Assembly: GCA_902761605.1 (NCBI GenBank)
Contig: CACWLC010000001.1
Location: 62,001-126,000, forward strand
DNA length: 64,000 nucleotides
Reading direction: 5' to 3'
DNA from: an uncultured Prevotellaceae bacterium
Lineage (GTDB): Bacteria > Bacteroidota > Bacteroidia > Bacteroidales > Bacteroidaceae
Shown here one piece after another: positions 55,145 through 62,086 of the stretch; positions within the stretch are counted from its first letter, which is position 1, and each line of letters begins with the position of its first letter. Position numbers and translations under genes: made by a program. The notes under the pieces were generated by a model that had not been told where the DNA came from, made no database searches, and saw nothing but the letters and a program-made list of their open reading frames with translations.

Positions 55145-56533
55145 ATGTCAACAATTAACGAAACCAAAGGCTTTTACAAGCTCTCCTGGCTCCAGCGCAT
55201 CGGATTCGGCTCCGGTGATCTGGCACAGAATCTGATTTTCCAGACAACATGTATGTATCTGTTGTTTTTCTACACCGACATCTATGGACTGAACGCTGTT
55301 GATGTATCGGTGATGTTCACAATCGGTAACGTTGCCAACGTGCTATGGGACCCCGTTGTGGGCGCACTTATTGACAAGAACAACCCCAAACTTGGTAAGT
55401 ATCGCGCATATCTGGTATATGTAGGAATCCCACTCACAGGCTTTGCAATACTCTGTTTCTGGGACGGATTTGCACCATCGCTGCTTTATGCATACATTAC
55501 TTATATAGCCATGACACTGCTTTACACATTCATCAATGTGCCTTATGGCGCCCTGAACTCTTCACTAACACGTGACACTGACGAGATTACTATCCTTACC
55601 TCAGTTCGTATGTTCATGGCTAACTGCGGTGGTCTGGCCGTTGGTTCTGGTCTGCCTCTGCTAATTGCTCACTTCACAAATCAGGAGGCCGAGGGTCTGC
55701 CAAAGGATCCTGCTGCTTGGTTCACCACGATGACTATCTATGGTCTCGTAGGCCTGGCTTTGTTGCTGTTCTGCTTCAGTCAATGTAAAGAGCGCGTAGT
55801 AATGGATGCCAGCGAGGCTGCCAACGTAAAGATAAGCGACCTGTGGATGGAGTTCTTCCACAACCGTCCTCTTCGCATCATCGCTTTCTTCTTTATCACC
55901 GCCTTTGCAATGATGTCGATAGGTAATGCTGCAGGTGCATATTTCATCAACAGCAATATGCATGGTTCTGCTGACCAGCTCTCTATCTTCATGGGTCTCG
56001 GTAGTGCACCATCATTCATCTTTATGCCACTTGTTCCTATGATTAAGAAGATGGTTGGTAAGAAAAATATGTTCTATATCTTCCTCTCTATCGCTATTGT
56101 CGGTATGGCATTCTTGTATTTCGTTGCTAAGATGGAGAATCCAAGCATGGGTATGGTTTACATAGCTCAGTTTGTGAAGTCTACTGGTGTCATTGTAGCT
56201 ACTGGTTACATGTGGGCACTGGTTCCTGAGGTTATATCTTACGGCGAGTACGTAAGTGGCAAGCGCATTGCCGGTATCGTAAATGCACTTACAGGTATCT
56301 TCTTTAAGGCCGGCATGACACTGGGTAGCGTTGTGGCTCCCGCCATCCTTGCCTACGTATCTTACAACCCCGATGTTATCGAGCAGACACCTGAGGCTCA
56401 GGAGGGAATCCTTTGGCTTGTATGCGTAATTCCAGCTGCTCTGCTGTTGCTGGCCATGTTCATCATCTCTAAATACGAACTTACTGACGAGGTGATTGAC
56501 GACATCAACAAGAAGATTGAGGCTCGCGGATAA
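55145..56533 (+). CDS. GPH-family sugar:cation symporter (second copy)
   Basis: 462 residues, about 12 membrane helices. GPH motifs RIGFGSGDLAQNLIFQ and DPVVGALIDKNNPKLGKYRAYL. Only distantly like the copy at 51525, so it probably carries a different product of the same glycan. 18 bp after the acetylesterase; ends at a terminator. Confidence 0.93.
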   Translation: MSTINETKGFYKLSWLQRIGFGSGDLAQNLIFQTTCMYLLFFYTDIYGLNAVDVSVMFTIGNVANVLWDPVVGALIDKNNPKLGKYRAYLVYVGIPLTGFAILCFWDGFAPSLLYAYITYIAMTLLYTFINVPYGALNSSLTRDTDEITILTSVRMFMANCGGLAVGSGLPLLIAHFTNQEAEGLPKDPAAWFTTMTIYGLVGLALLLFCFSQCKERVVMDASEAANVKISDLWMEFFHNRPLRIIAFFFITAFAMMSIGNAAGAYFINSNMHGSADQLSIFMGLGSAPSFIFMPLVPMIKKMVGKKNMFYIFLSIAIVGMAFLYFVAKMENPSMGMVYIAQFVKSTGVIVATGYMWALVPEVISYGEYVSGKRIAGIVNALTGIFFKAGMTLGSVVAPAILAYVSYNPDVIEQTPEAQEGILWLVCVIPAALLLLAMFIISKYELTDEVIDDINKKIEARG

Positions 56534-56558
56534 TAATCGCTGTCACCTTTTTAATATT

Positions 56559-56598
56559 ATACTCCGTGCATTGTCTGTTGCGCTTTTGCACGGAGTAT
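56559..56598. terminator. Terminator between GPH and recO
   Basis: A perfect 12-bp stem (ATACTCCGTGCA at 56559, complement at 56587-56598) with a 16-base loop and A/T-rich flanks; can act for both convergent genes. Confidence 0.85.
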
Positions 56599-56600
56599 AT

Positions 56601-57326
56601 TTATTGATATAATTCACGAAGTACGTCTAACGACTTAAGCTCCGGAAAATCTGTAAGATGTAGGCAATAGTACTGAAGCACTACTTCTATTAACCGCCCT
56701 CGCTCTTTGTGAGACATTCTGAAAAGATGCATGGTAGGGTAGTCCATTCGTAGCATCAGTTGTATCTTCTCAGCTTCCTGAGGAAGCAGGAAATCGCGAT
56801 GTACAGGTGGTTGTGTACAGAACATACTCTCCCTAAGATCAAAATAATTACCAGCCCTGTAATGTTCTACATTAGGATAGAAACCGAGGAAACGACTCAT
56901 ACGCATCAGGAACACAAGATGGAAATTGGCAAAATGATGATCCTGAGCATCAAGCCACAGGAGACTGTTTGCTATATAATCATACAAGGGGACGTTCTGC
57001 TGTTCTCCTCTTAGAGCATAATACAAAAACTCGGCCACAAAAAGTGAGATTGACAGTTTGTTTGGGTCAAAGGGAATGCTTTCGTAAGGAGATTCAAGCC
57101 GTATATCCTTCAGCTTCTGCAACTGAAGTTTCGGTCTTACATCAACTTCTATCTCAAGCATTGTAAGCGGTTGGAAATATTGTTTCCGGATTTTCGACTT
57201 AGGACTCTTTGGCAGACTAACGATAAACGAAAGTCTTCCATTACTTCTGGTGAACATATCGACTATCAATCTTGTCTCACCATACTTAATAGAATGCAGC
57301 ACTATAGCCTGAGTCTTGGTCAGCAT
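56601..57326 (-). CDS. recO: DNA repair protein RecO
   Basis: 241 residues starting at MLTKTQAIVLHSIKYGE (57326). The N-terminal OB fold is clear (YGETRLIVDMFTRSNGR) and the helical C-terminal domain follows. The four zinc cysteines of some RecO proteins are not evident. RecO loads RecA with RecR in recombinational repair. The start is eight bases from the -7 box. Confidence 0.92.
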   Translation of the reverse strand: MLTKTQAIVLHSIKYGETRLIVDMFTRSNGRLSFIVSLPKSPKSKIRKQYFQPLTMLEIEVDVRPKLQLQKLKDIRLESPYESIPFDPNKLSISLFVAEFLYYALRGEQQNVPLYDYIANSLLWLDAQDHHFANFHLVFLMRMSRFLGFYPNVEHYRAGNYFDLRESMFCTQPPVHRDFLLPQEAEKIQLMLRMDYPTMHLFRMSHKERGRLIEVVLQYYCLHLTDFPELKSLDVLRELYQ

Positions 57327-57334
57327 TACGAATG

Positions 57335-57342
57335 CAAAGATA
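57335..57342 (-). promoter_or_regulatory. -7 box of recO
   Basis: TATCTTTG on the minus strand, eight bases before the ATG. Predicts a near-leaderless transcript. No clear -33 match. Confidence 0.65.
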
Positions 57343-57424
57343 CAATAAACTTTGAATATTGAGCATTGGGCAATGAACATTTTAAGGCAAATATAGTTAA
57401 TAATAGTTAATAGTTATCACAAAC

Positions 57425-57452
57425 TTCAAAGTTCAAAGCTCAAAGTTCAAAA
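57425..57452. repeat. 7-bp tandem tract (TTCAAAG type)
   Basis: Four heptamers, TTCAAAG, TTCAAAG, CTCAAAG, TTCAAAA, immediately upstream of the tRNA promoter, overlapping its -33 position. Confidence 0.85.
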
Positions 57453-57459
57453 AATGTAG

Positions 57460-57467
57460 TACCTTTG
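57460..57467 (+). promoter_or_regulatory. -7 box of the tRNA-Glu/rpsT unit
   Basis: TACCTTTG, 20 bases before the tRNA. The -33 position lies in the heptamer tract and has no TTTG. Confidence 0.7.
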
Positions 57468-57487
57468 CACCCGCTTTTAGCAACTAT

Positions 57488-57559
57488 GGTCCCTTCGTCT
57501 ATCGGTTAGGACGAGAGATTTTCATTCTCTAAAGAGGAGTTCGACTCTCCTAGGGACTA
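57488..57559 (+). tRNA. tRNA-Glu (UUC anticodon)
   Basis: A cloverleaf can be drawn: acceptor GGTCCCT with AGGGACT (first pair G-T), anticodon stem AGAGA/TCTCT with loop TTTTCAT (anticodon TTC at 57521-57523), and T arm GAGGAGTTCGACTCTCC. Discriminator A; no CCA encoded. Confidence 0.95.
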
Positions 57560-57671
57560 CATTAAATCCGTCATCTGCACAGCCGATTCTCGCAAGAGAG
57601 TCCGCCCAGGGCATCCGAAAGGTACAAGACCCATAAGCTTTAAGTTCAACAATTAAAATTAAAATTAAAAA
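57560..57671 (+). other. Spacer/leader between tRNA-Glu and rpsT
   Basis: 112 bases without a terminator or separate promoter, so rpsT is probably read through from the tRNA. It contains a hairpin TCTC-GCAA-GAGA (57588-57599) with a GNRA tetraloop and then a G/C-richer stretch before an A/T-rich start region. It could be a structured S20 leader; this is only a suggestion. Confidence 0.4.
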
Positions 57672-57926
57672 ATGGCAAATCACAAGTCATCAGTGAAGAG
57701 AATCCGCCAGACTGAGAAGAGGGCGCTTCACAACCACTACTACGCAAAGACAATGCGTAATGCTGTGCGCAAACTGCGCGCTATGACCAACAAGGAAGAG
57801 GCTGCTGCACTTTATCCAAAGGTACAGAAGATGCTCGACAAGTTGGCCAAGACAAACATCATCCACAAGAACAAGGCTGCAAACTTGAAGTCTAGCCTTG
57901 CTCAGCACGTCAACAAACTGGGATAA
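57672..57926 (+). CDS. rpsT: Ribosomal protein S20
   Basis: 84 residues, very basic and helical, with the S20 opening [17 protein letters not shown] and [17 protein letters not shown] near the end. Binds 16S rRNA in the small subunit. It lies between tRNA-Glu and gyrB and is followed by a terminator. Confidence 0.97.
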   Translation: MANHKSSVKRIRQTEKRALHNHYYAKTMRNAVRKLRAMTNKEEAAALYPKVQKMLDKLAKTNIIHKNKAANLKSSLAQHVNKLG

Positions 57927-57951
57927 TATATTCCGACATATTGACACAAAT

Positions 57952-57985
57952 ACCGCAACCCTTTCGGATTGCGGTTTTATTTTTA
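57952..57985 (+). terminator. Terminator after rpsT
   Basis: ACCGCAA (57952-57958) pairs with TTGCGGT (57969-57975), followed by a T-rich run. Confidence 0.85.
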
Positions 57986-58029
57986 TTGTTTTTTAGCAGA
58001 TAAACTATGTTTATCTGAATATTTTTTCG

Positions 58030-58037
58030 TACCTTTG
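58030..58037 (+). promoter_or_regulatory. -7 box of gyrB
   Basis: TACCTTTG, 26 bases before the ATG. -33 element weak. Confidence 0.65.
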
Positions 58038-58063
58038 CATCCAAAATTATTAGAAATATCAAA

Positions 58064-60040
58064 ATGACAGACGAACAACTGATTCAAGAACAGAATTATT
58101 CCGCGAGTAACATTCAGGTTCTCGAGGGATTAGAGGCTGTGCGCAAGCGCCCTGCAATGTACATTGGAGACATCAGCGAAAAAGGACTTCACCATCTGGT
58201 TAATGAGACCGTCGACAACTCTATTGACGAGGCTATGGCCGGATTTTGTACACATATAGAAGTAACAATCAACGAAGATAACTCTATCACCGTTCAGGAC
58301 AACGGACGTGGTATCCCTGTAGATGAACATGAGAAGATGCACAAGAGTGCATTGGAGGTCGTAATGACAGTGCTCCACGCAGGAGGTAAGTTCGATAAGG
58401 GATCATATAAGGTCTCTGGAGGTCTTCATGGTGTAGGTGTGAGTTGTGTTAATGCACTCTCTACTCACATGATGTCACAAGTATTCCGTAATGGCCATAT
58501 ATACCAGCAAGAGTATGAGAAGGGGAAACCCCTCTACGACGTTAAGATAGTAGGCGATACAGATAAGACTGGTACCCGTCAGCAGTTCTGGCCTGATGGT
58601 ACTATCTTCACCACTACCGAGTATAAGTACGACATCATAGCCAAGCGTATGCGTGAGCTGGCTTATCTTAATGCTGGTATCACCATAACTCTTACCGACC
58701 TCCGCCCTGACGAGGAAGGTAACCTCCGTCAGCCTGAGGTGTTCCACGCTAAGGAAGGTCTGAAGGAGTTCGTTCGTTACGTTGATCGTCACCGCACCTC
58801 TATCATCGGTGATCCTATCTGCCTGAAGACAGAGAAGGATGGTGTGCCCATCGAGGTTGCTCTGCTCTATAACAGCGATTACTCAGAGAACATTCACTCC
58901 TACGTTAACAATATCAACACTATCGAGGGTGGTACCCACCTTACTGGTTTCCGTATCGCTCTTGCCCGCGCTCTGAAGAAATACTCTGATGAGGACGATC
59001 AGTTGCGCAAGCAGATTGAGAAGGCTAAGATTGAGGTGGCACAGGACGACTTCCGCGAGGGTCTTACGGCTATCATCTCTGTAAAGGTAGCAGAGCCTCA
59101 GTTCGAGGGTCAGACCAAGACTAAGCTTGGCAACAGCGAGGTTAATGGAGCCGTTCAGAAGGCTGTTGGTGAGGCTATGAACAATTACCTTGAGGAACAT
59201 CCAAAAGAGGCTCACACCATCTGCGAGAAGGTTATTCTGGCTGCTACAGCACGTATCGCAGCACGCAAGGCTCGCGAGAGTGTTCAGCGTAAGAACCCTA
59301 TGACTGGTGGTGGTCTGCCCGGCAAACTGGCCGACTGTTCTAACAAGGATCCTAAGGATTGTGAGATTTTCCTCGTCGAGGGAGACTCGGCAGGTGGTTC
59401 AGCCAAGCAGGGTCGTGACCGTCATTTCCAGGCTATCCTTCCGTTGCGCGGTAAGATTCTTAATGTAGAGAAGGTTCAGTGGCACCGTGTATTCGAGGCT
59501 GAGTCTGTTATGAACATCATCCAGTCAATAGGTGTACGATTTGGTGTAGACGGCGAGGACTCAAAGGATGCAAACATTGATAAACTGCGTTACGATAAGA
59601 TTATCATCATGACCGACGCCGACGTCGATGGTTCACACATCGACACGCTGATCATGACACTCTTCTATCGTTTCATGCCACAGGTAATCCAAGGTGGTCA
59701 TCTCTATATCGCTACTCCACCGCTTTATAAATGCACATACAAGAAATTCTCTGAGTACTGCTATACTGAACAGCAGCGTCAGGCCTTTATCGACAAGTAT
59801 GTGGCTGGTGATGAGAATGCAACAGCTCTGCACACCCAGCGATACAAAGGTCTTGGTGAGATGAACCCAGAGCAGCTTTGGGAGACTACCATGAACCCAG
59901 AGAACCGCTTGCTCAAGCAGGTTACCATCGAAAATGCTGCTGAGGCCGACGAGATCTTCTCAATGCTTATGGGTGATGACGTTGAGCCTCGCCGTGAGTT
60001 CATCGAGAAGAACGCAACTTACGCAAATATCGACGCATAA
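58064..60040 (+). CDS. gyrB: DNA gyrase subunit B
   Basis: 658 residues. ATPase and TOPRIM half of DNA gyrase. GHKL motifs include NETVDNSIDEAMAG, DNGRGIPVD and GGLHGVGVSCVNALS; the TOPRIM region has FLVEGDSAGGSAKQGRDR and MTDADVDGSHID; the C-terminus holds RYKGLGEMNPEQLWETTMNP. The length is of the shorter type lacking the E. coli insertion. GyrB rather than ParE is favoured by the QGRDR-type TOPRIM loop, with moderate certainty. Confidence 0.93.
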   Translation: MTDEQLIQEQNYSASNIQVLEGLEAVRKRPAMYIGDISEKGLHHLVNETVDNSIDEAMAGFCTHIEVTINEDNSITVQDNGRGIPVDEHEKMHKSALEVVMTVLHAGGKFDKGSYKVSGGLHGVGVSCVNALSTHMMSQVFRNGHIYQQEYEKGKPLYDVKIVGDTDKTGTRQQFWPDGTIFTTTEYKYDIIAKRMRELAYLNAGITITLTDLRPDEEGNLRQPEVFHAKEGLKEFVRYVDRHRTSIIGDPICLKTEKDGVPIEVALLYNSDYSENIHSYVNNINTIEGGTHLTGFRIALARALKKYSDEDDQLRKQIEKAKIEVAQDDFREGLTAIISVKVAEPQFEGQTKTKLGNSEVNGAVQKAVGEAMNNYLEEHPKEAHTICEKVILAATARIAARKARESVQRKNPMTGGGLPGKLADCSNKDPKDCEIFLVEGDSAGGSAKQGRDRHFQAILPLRGKILNVEKVQWHRVFEAESVMNIIQSIGVRFGVDGEDSKDANIDKLRYDKIIIMTDADVDGSHIDTLIMTLFYRFMPQVIQGGHLYIATPPLYKCTYKKFSEYCYTEQQRQAFIDKYVAGDENATALHTQRYKGLGEMNPEQLWETTMNPENRLLKQVTIENAAEADEIFSMLMGDDVEPRREFIEKNATYANIDA

Positions 60041-60046
60041 TGCACA

Positions 60047-60075
60047 GAGGAGCCCCTGTGGCTCCTCTTTTACTT
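60047..60075 (+). terminator. Terminator after gyrB
   Basis: A perfect 8-bp stem, GAGGAGCC (60047-60054) with GGCTCCTC (60060-60067), 5-base loop, then TTTTACTTTT. Confidence 0.92.
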
Positions 60076-60095
60076 TTCACCAACAATTGACCGAT

Positions 60096-61157
60096 ATGAG
60101 AATTTTAGCTATTAATCCGGGAATGATTTCTACCAAGGTGGGAATCTTTCAAGACGAGGAGCTGCTGATGCACGCCACGCTCAACCATCCGTTCGAAGAA
60201 CTTTGCCGATATCCTTTCATCATGGATGAGTTCGACTATCGCAAAGAAAAAATTCTTGAAGAGATTAAACGACAGGGCTACACCATGGACTTTGATGTTG
60301 TTGTTGGTCGCGGTGGACTGGTAAAGCCCATCGAGAGCGGTGTATACGAACTTAATGATAAGGTGATTGAAGATACCAAGAACCCACGTCTGCACCACGC
60401 TTGCAACCTTGGTTCGCTGATCGCTTTGAGCATAGCCCGCGAGATTAAAGGCTGTCGCGCATTTACTGTTGATCCAGGTGTTGTTGACGAGTTAGACGAT
60501 GTAGCACGCATAACAGGTCTGCCCGAGATGCCACACCAGACTATCTGGCACGCGCTGAACCAACGCGAGATAGCTAAACGTTACTGCCGCGAACACGACC
60601 TCAAGTACGAGGAGCAGGACCTTATTGTCTGCCACATGGGAAGCGGCATCTCCTTTGCTATGCACCATCACGGACGAGCCATAGAGTGCAGCGATGCGTT
60701 GAGTGGCGACGGTCCGTTCTCTCCCTCTCGTGCAGGTATGCTGCCCACAGCAGCCCTTGTAAAGCTGTGTTATAGCGGACAATACACCGAGGCCGAGATG
60801 CTGCGTAAGATAAACGGCCATAGCGGACTAACAGCCCACTTAGGCACTAACGATGTACGCGAAGTGGAGCACCGTATAGCCGAGGGCGACAAGAAGGCAA
60901 AACTGGTGCTCGATGCAATGATTTACAGTATTTCACGCTGGTTGGCTTCGCTTGCTCCCGCTACAAACGGCCACGTTGATGCAGTAATCCTAACTGGTGC
61001 CATTGCCCACAGCAAATATGTTACCGACGGATTGCGCCAGCGATTGAGCTACCTTGCCCCTGTATTCGTTTATCCAGGTGAAGACGAACTAACAGCACTG
61101 GCCATGAATGTGCTCAGGGCCATGCGCGGAGAACAAGAGATAAAGGTCTATTCCTAA
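60096..61157 (+). CDS. buk: Butyrate kinase (acetate kinase family)
   Basis: 353 residues from MRILAINPGMISTKVGIF (60096); a longer frame would overlap gyrB. ASKHA fold of the acyl-kinase family, with VVGRGGLVKPIESGVYELN, HMGSGISFAMHHHGR and GAIAHSKYVTDGLRQRL. The family converts acyl phosphates such as butyryl- or isobutyryl phosphate to the acid plus ATP. The partner acyltransferase lies immediately downstream but in the opposite orientation. No obvious promoter was found in the short gap after gyrB. Confidence 0.93.
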   Translation: MRILAINPGMISTKVGIFQDEELLMHATLNHPFEELCRYPFIMDEFDYRKEKILEEIKRQGYTMDFDVVVGRGGLVKPIESGVYELNDKVIEDTKNPRLHHACNLGSLIALSIAREIKGCRAFTVDPGVVDELDDVARITGLPEMPHQTIWHALNQREIAKRYCREHDLKYEEQDLIVCHMGSGISFAMHHHGRAIECSDALSGDGPFSPSRAGMLPTAALVKLCYSGQYTEAEMLRKINGHSGLTAHLGTNDVREVEHRIAEGDKKAKLVLDAMIYSISRWLASLAPATNGHVDAVILTGAIAHSKYVTDGLRQRLSYLAPVFVYPGEDELTALAMNVLRAMRGEQEIKVYS

Positions 61158-61166
61158 GAAGATAAA

Positions 61167-62003
61167 TTATATAGCTGCCAAAGCCAGAGAGTAATACTTT
61201 GACTCTGGGCTATCTGCACGCGATGGCAGCACACAACAGCACTGGGTGCCCTGGAGCACACCAGCAGTCTTAGCATATCCAAACAGCGTGATGGTTTTAT
61301 AGAACACGTTTCCAGCCACAATGTCTGGGAATATCAGTGCGTCAGCCTGTCCGTCGATGACAGAATGGATTCCTTTCTCACGAAGACTGACAGAATCGAG
61401 AGATGTCTTAAGATCCAATGGTCCGTCGATGATACATCTTCCGAAAGCTCCTGTCTGAGCCTCAGCGATAATCTCCAGATAATCAACCGTATAAGGAAAT
61501 GTCTTTGCGCTAACTTTCTCTGCACAGTGAATTAGAGAAATACGAGGCTCTTCAATACCAAGAGAATGGCAAATATAGTTCATATAGTGGATCTGCTGAC
61601 GGCGCTGGGCCTCTGTAGGCACAGGGATTACAGCAGCATCGGTGAAGAAAAGAACCTTCTCATAACGTGGTATCTCCGCCATAGCAACATGAGTGAGCAC
61701 ATGACCAGGACGAAGGATACCATTCTCCTTATCTAATATAGCGCGAAGAATGACATCGGTATTGATGAGTCCTTTCATGAGGATGTCTGCCTCACCGCTC
61801 TTACAGAGAGCCACAGCTCTACGGGCACACTCGTCTTTATCGTCACCATCCACATAGATGGGTTCGATAAAGCCCATCTCCTTACCTTTCTCTACTGCAT
61901 AACGGGTACTGGCATCATTGGCACAAACCACCGCTACACGTTTCTTGTCACCTCGCTTCTGGAGGAACACAATCATGTCGTTAAGTGTCTTTATTGGTTG
62001 CAT
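61167..62003 (-). CDS. ptb: Phosphate butyryl/acetyl-transferase
   Basis: 278 residues. Exchanges CoA for phosphate on butyryl-CoA or a similar acyl-CoA; butyrate kinase then makes ATP. The phosphate acetyl/butyryltransferase family is shown by ADILMKGLINTDVILRAILDKENG, GHVLTHVAMAEIP, FFTDAAV and the terminal GTQCCCVLPSRADSPESKYYSLALA. It converges tail-to-tail with buk with nine bases between stop codons, unlike the usual ptb-buk operon. Confidence 0.92.
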   Translation of the reverse strand: MQPIKTLNDMIVFLQKRGDKKRVAVVCANDASTRYAVEKGKEMGFIEPIYVDGDDKDECARRAVALCKSGEADILMKGLINTDVILRAILDKENGILRPGHVLTHVAMAEIPRYEKVLFFTDAAVIPVPTEAQRRQQIHYMNYICHSLGIEEPRISLIHCAEKVSAKTFPYTVDYLEIIAEAQTGAFGRCIIDGPLDLKTSLDSVSLREKGIHSVIDGQADALIFPDIVAGNVFYKTITLFGYAKTAGVLQGTQCCCVLPSRADSPESKYYSLALAAI

Positions 62004-62030
62004 TTACTCAACTTTTTAGGTTTTATGCTG

Positions 62031-62062
62031 CAAATATACAAAACTTTTTGTATCTTTGCAAA
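62031..62062 (-). promoter_or_regulatory. Promoter of ptb
   Basis: On the minus strand, TTTG (complement of 62059-62062), a 20-bp spacer, TATATTTG (complement of 62031-62038). Start codon 27 bases beyond the -7 box. It is interlocked with the GH95 promoter on the other strand. Confidence 0.88.
62051..62058 (+). promoter_or_regulatory. -7 box of the GH95 gene
   Basis: TATCTTTG with CTG 20 bp upstream (62028-62030) as an imperfect -33. The box lies inside the ptb promoter spacer and touches its -33 element. ATG 28 bases further. Confidence 0.75.
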
Positions 62063-62086
62063 CAAAATGAACTAAAAACTACAAAC

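Noticed and set aside
59934-60095. Extended butyrate kinase reading into gyrB
   Set aside because: It overlaps gyrB and its terminator; acyl-kinase homology begins at 60096.
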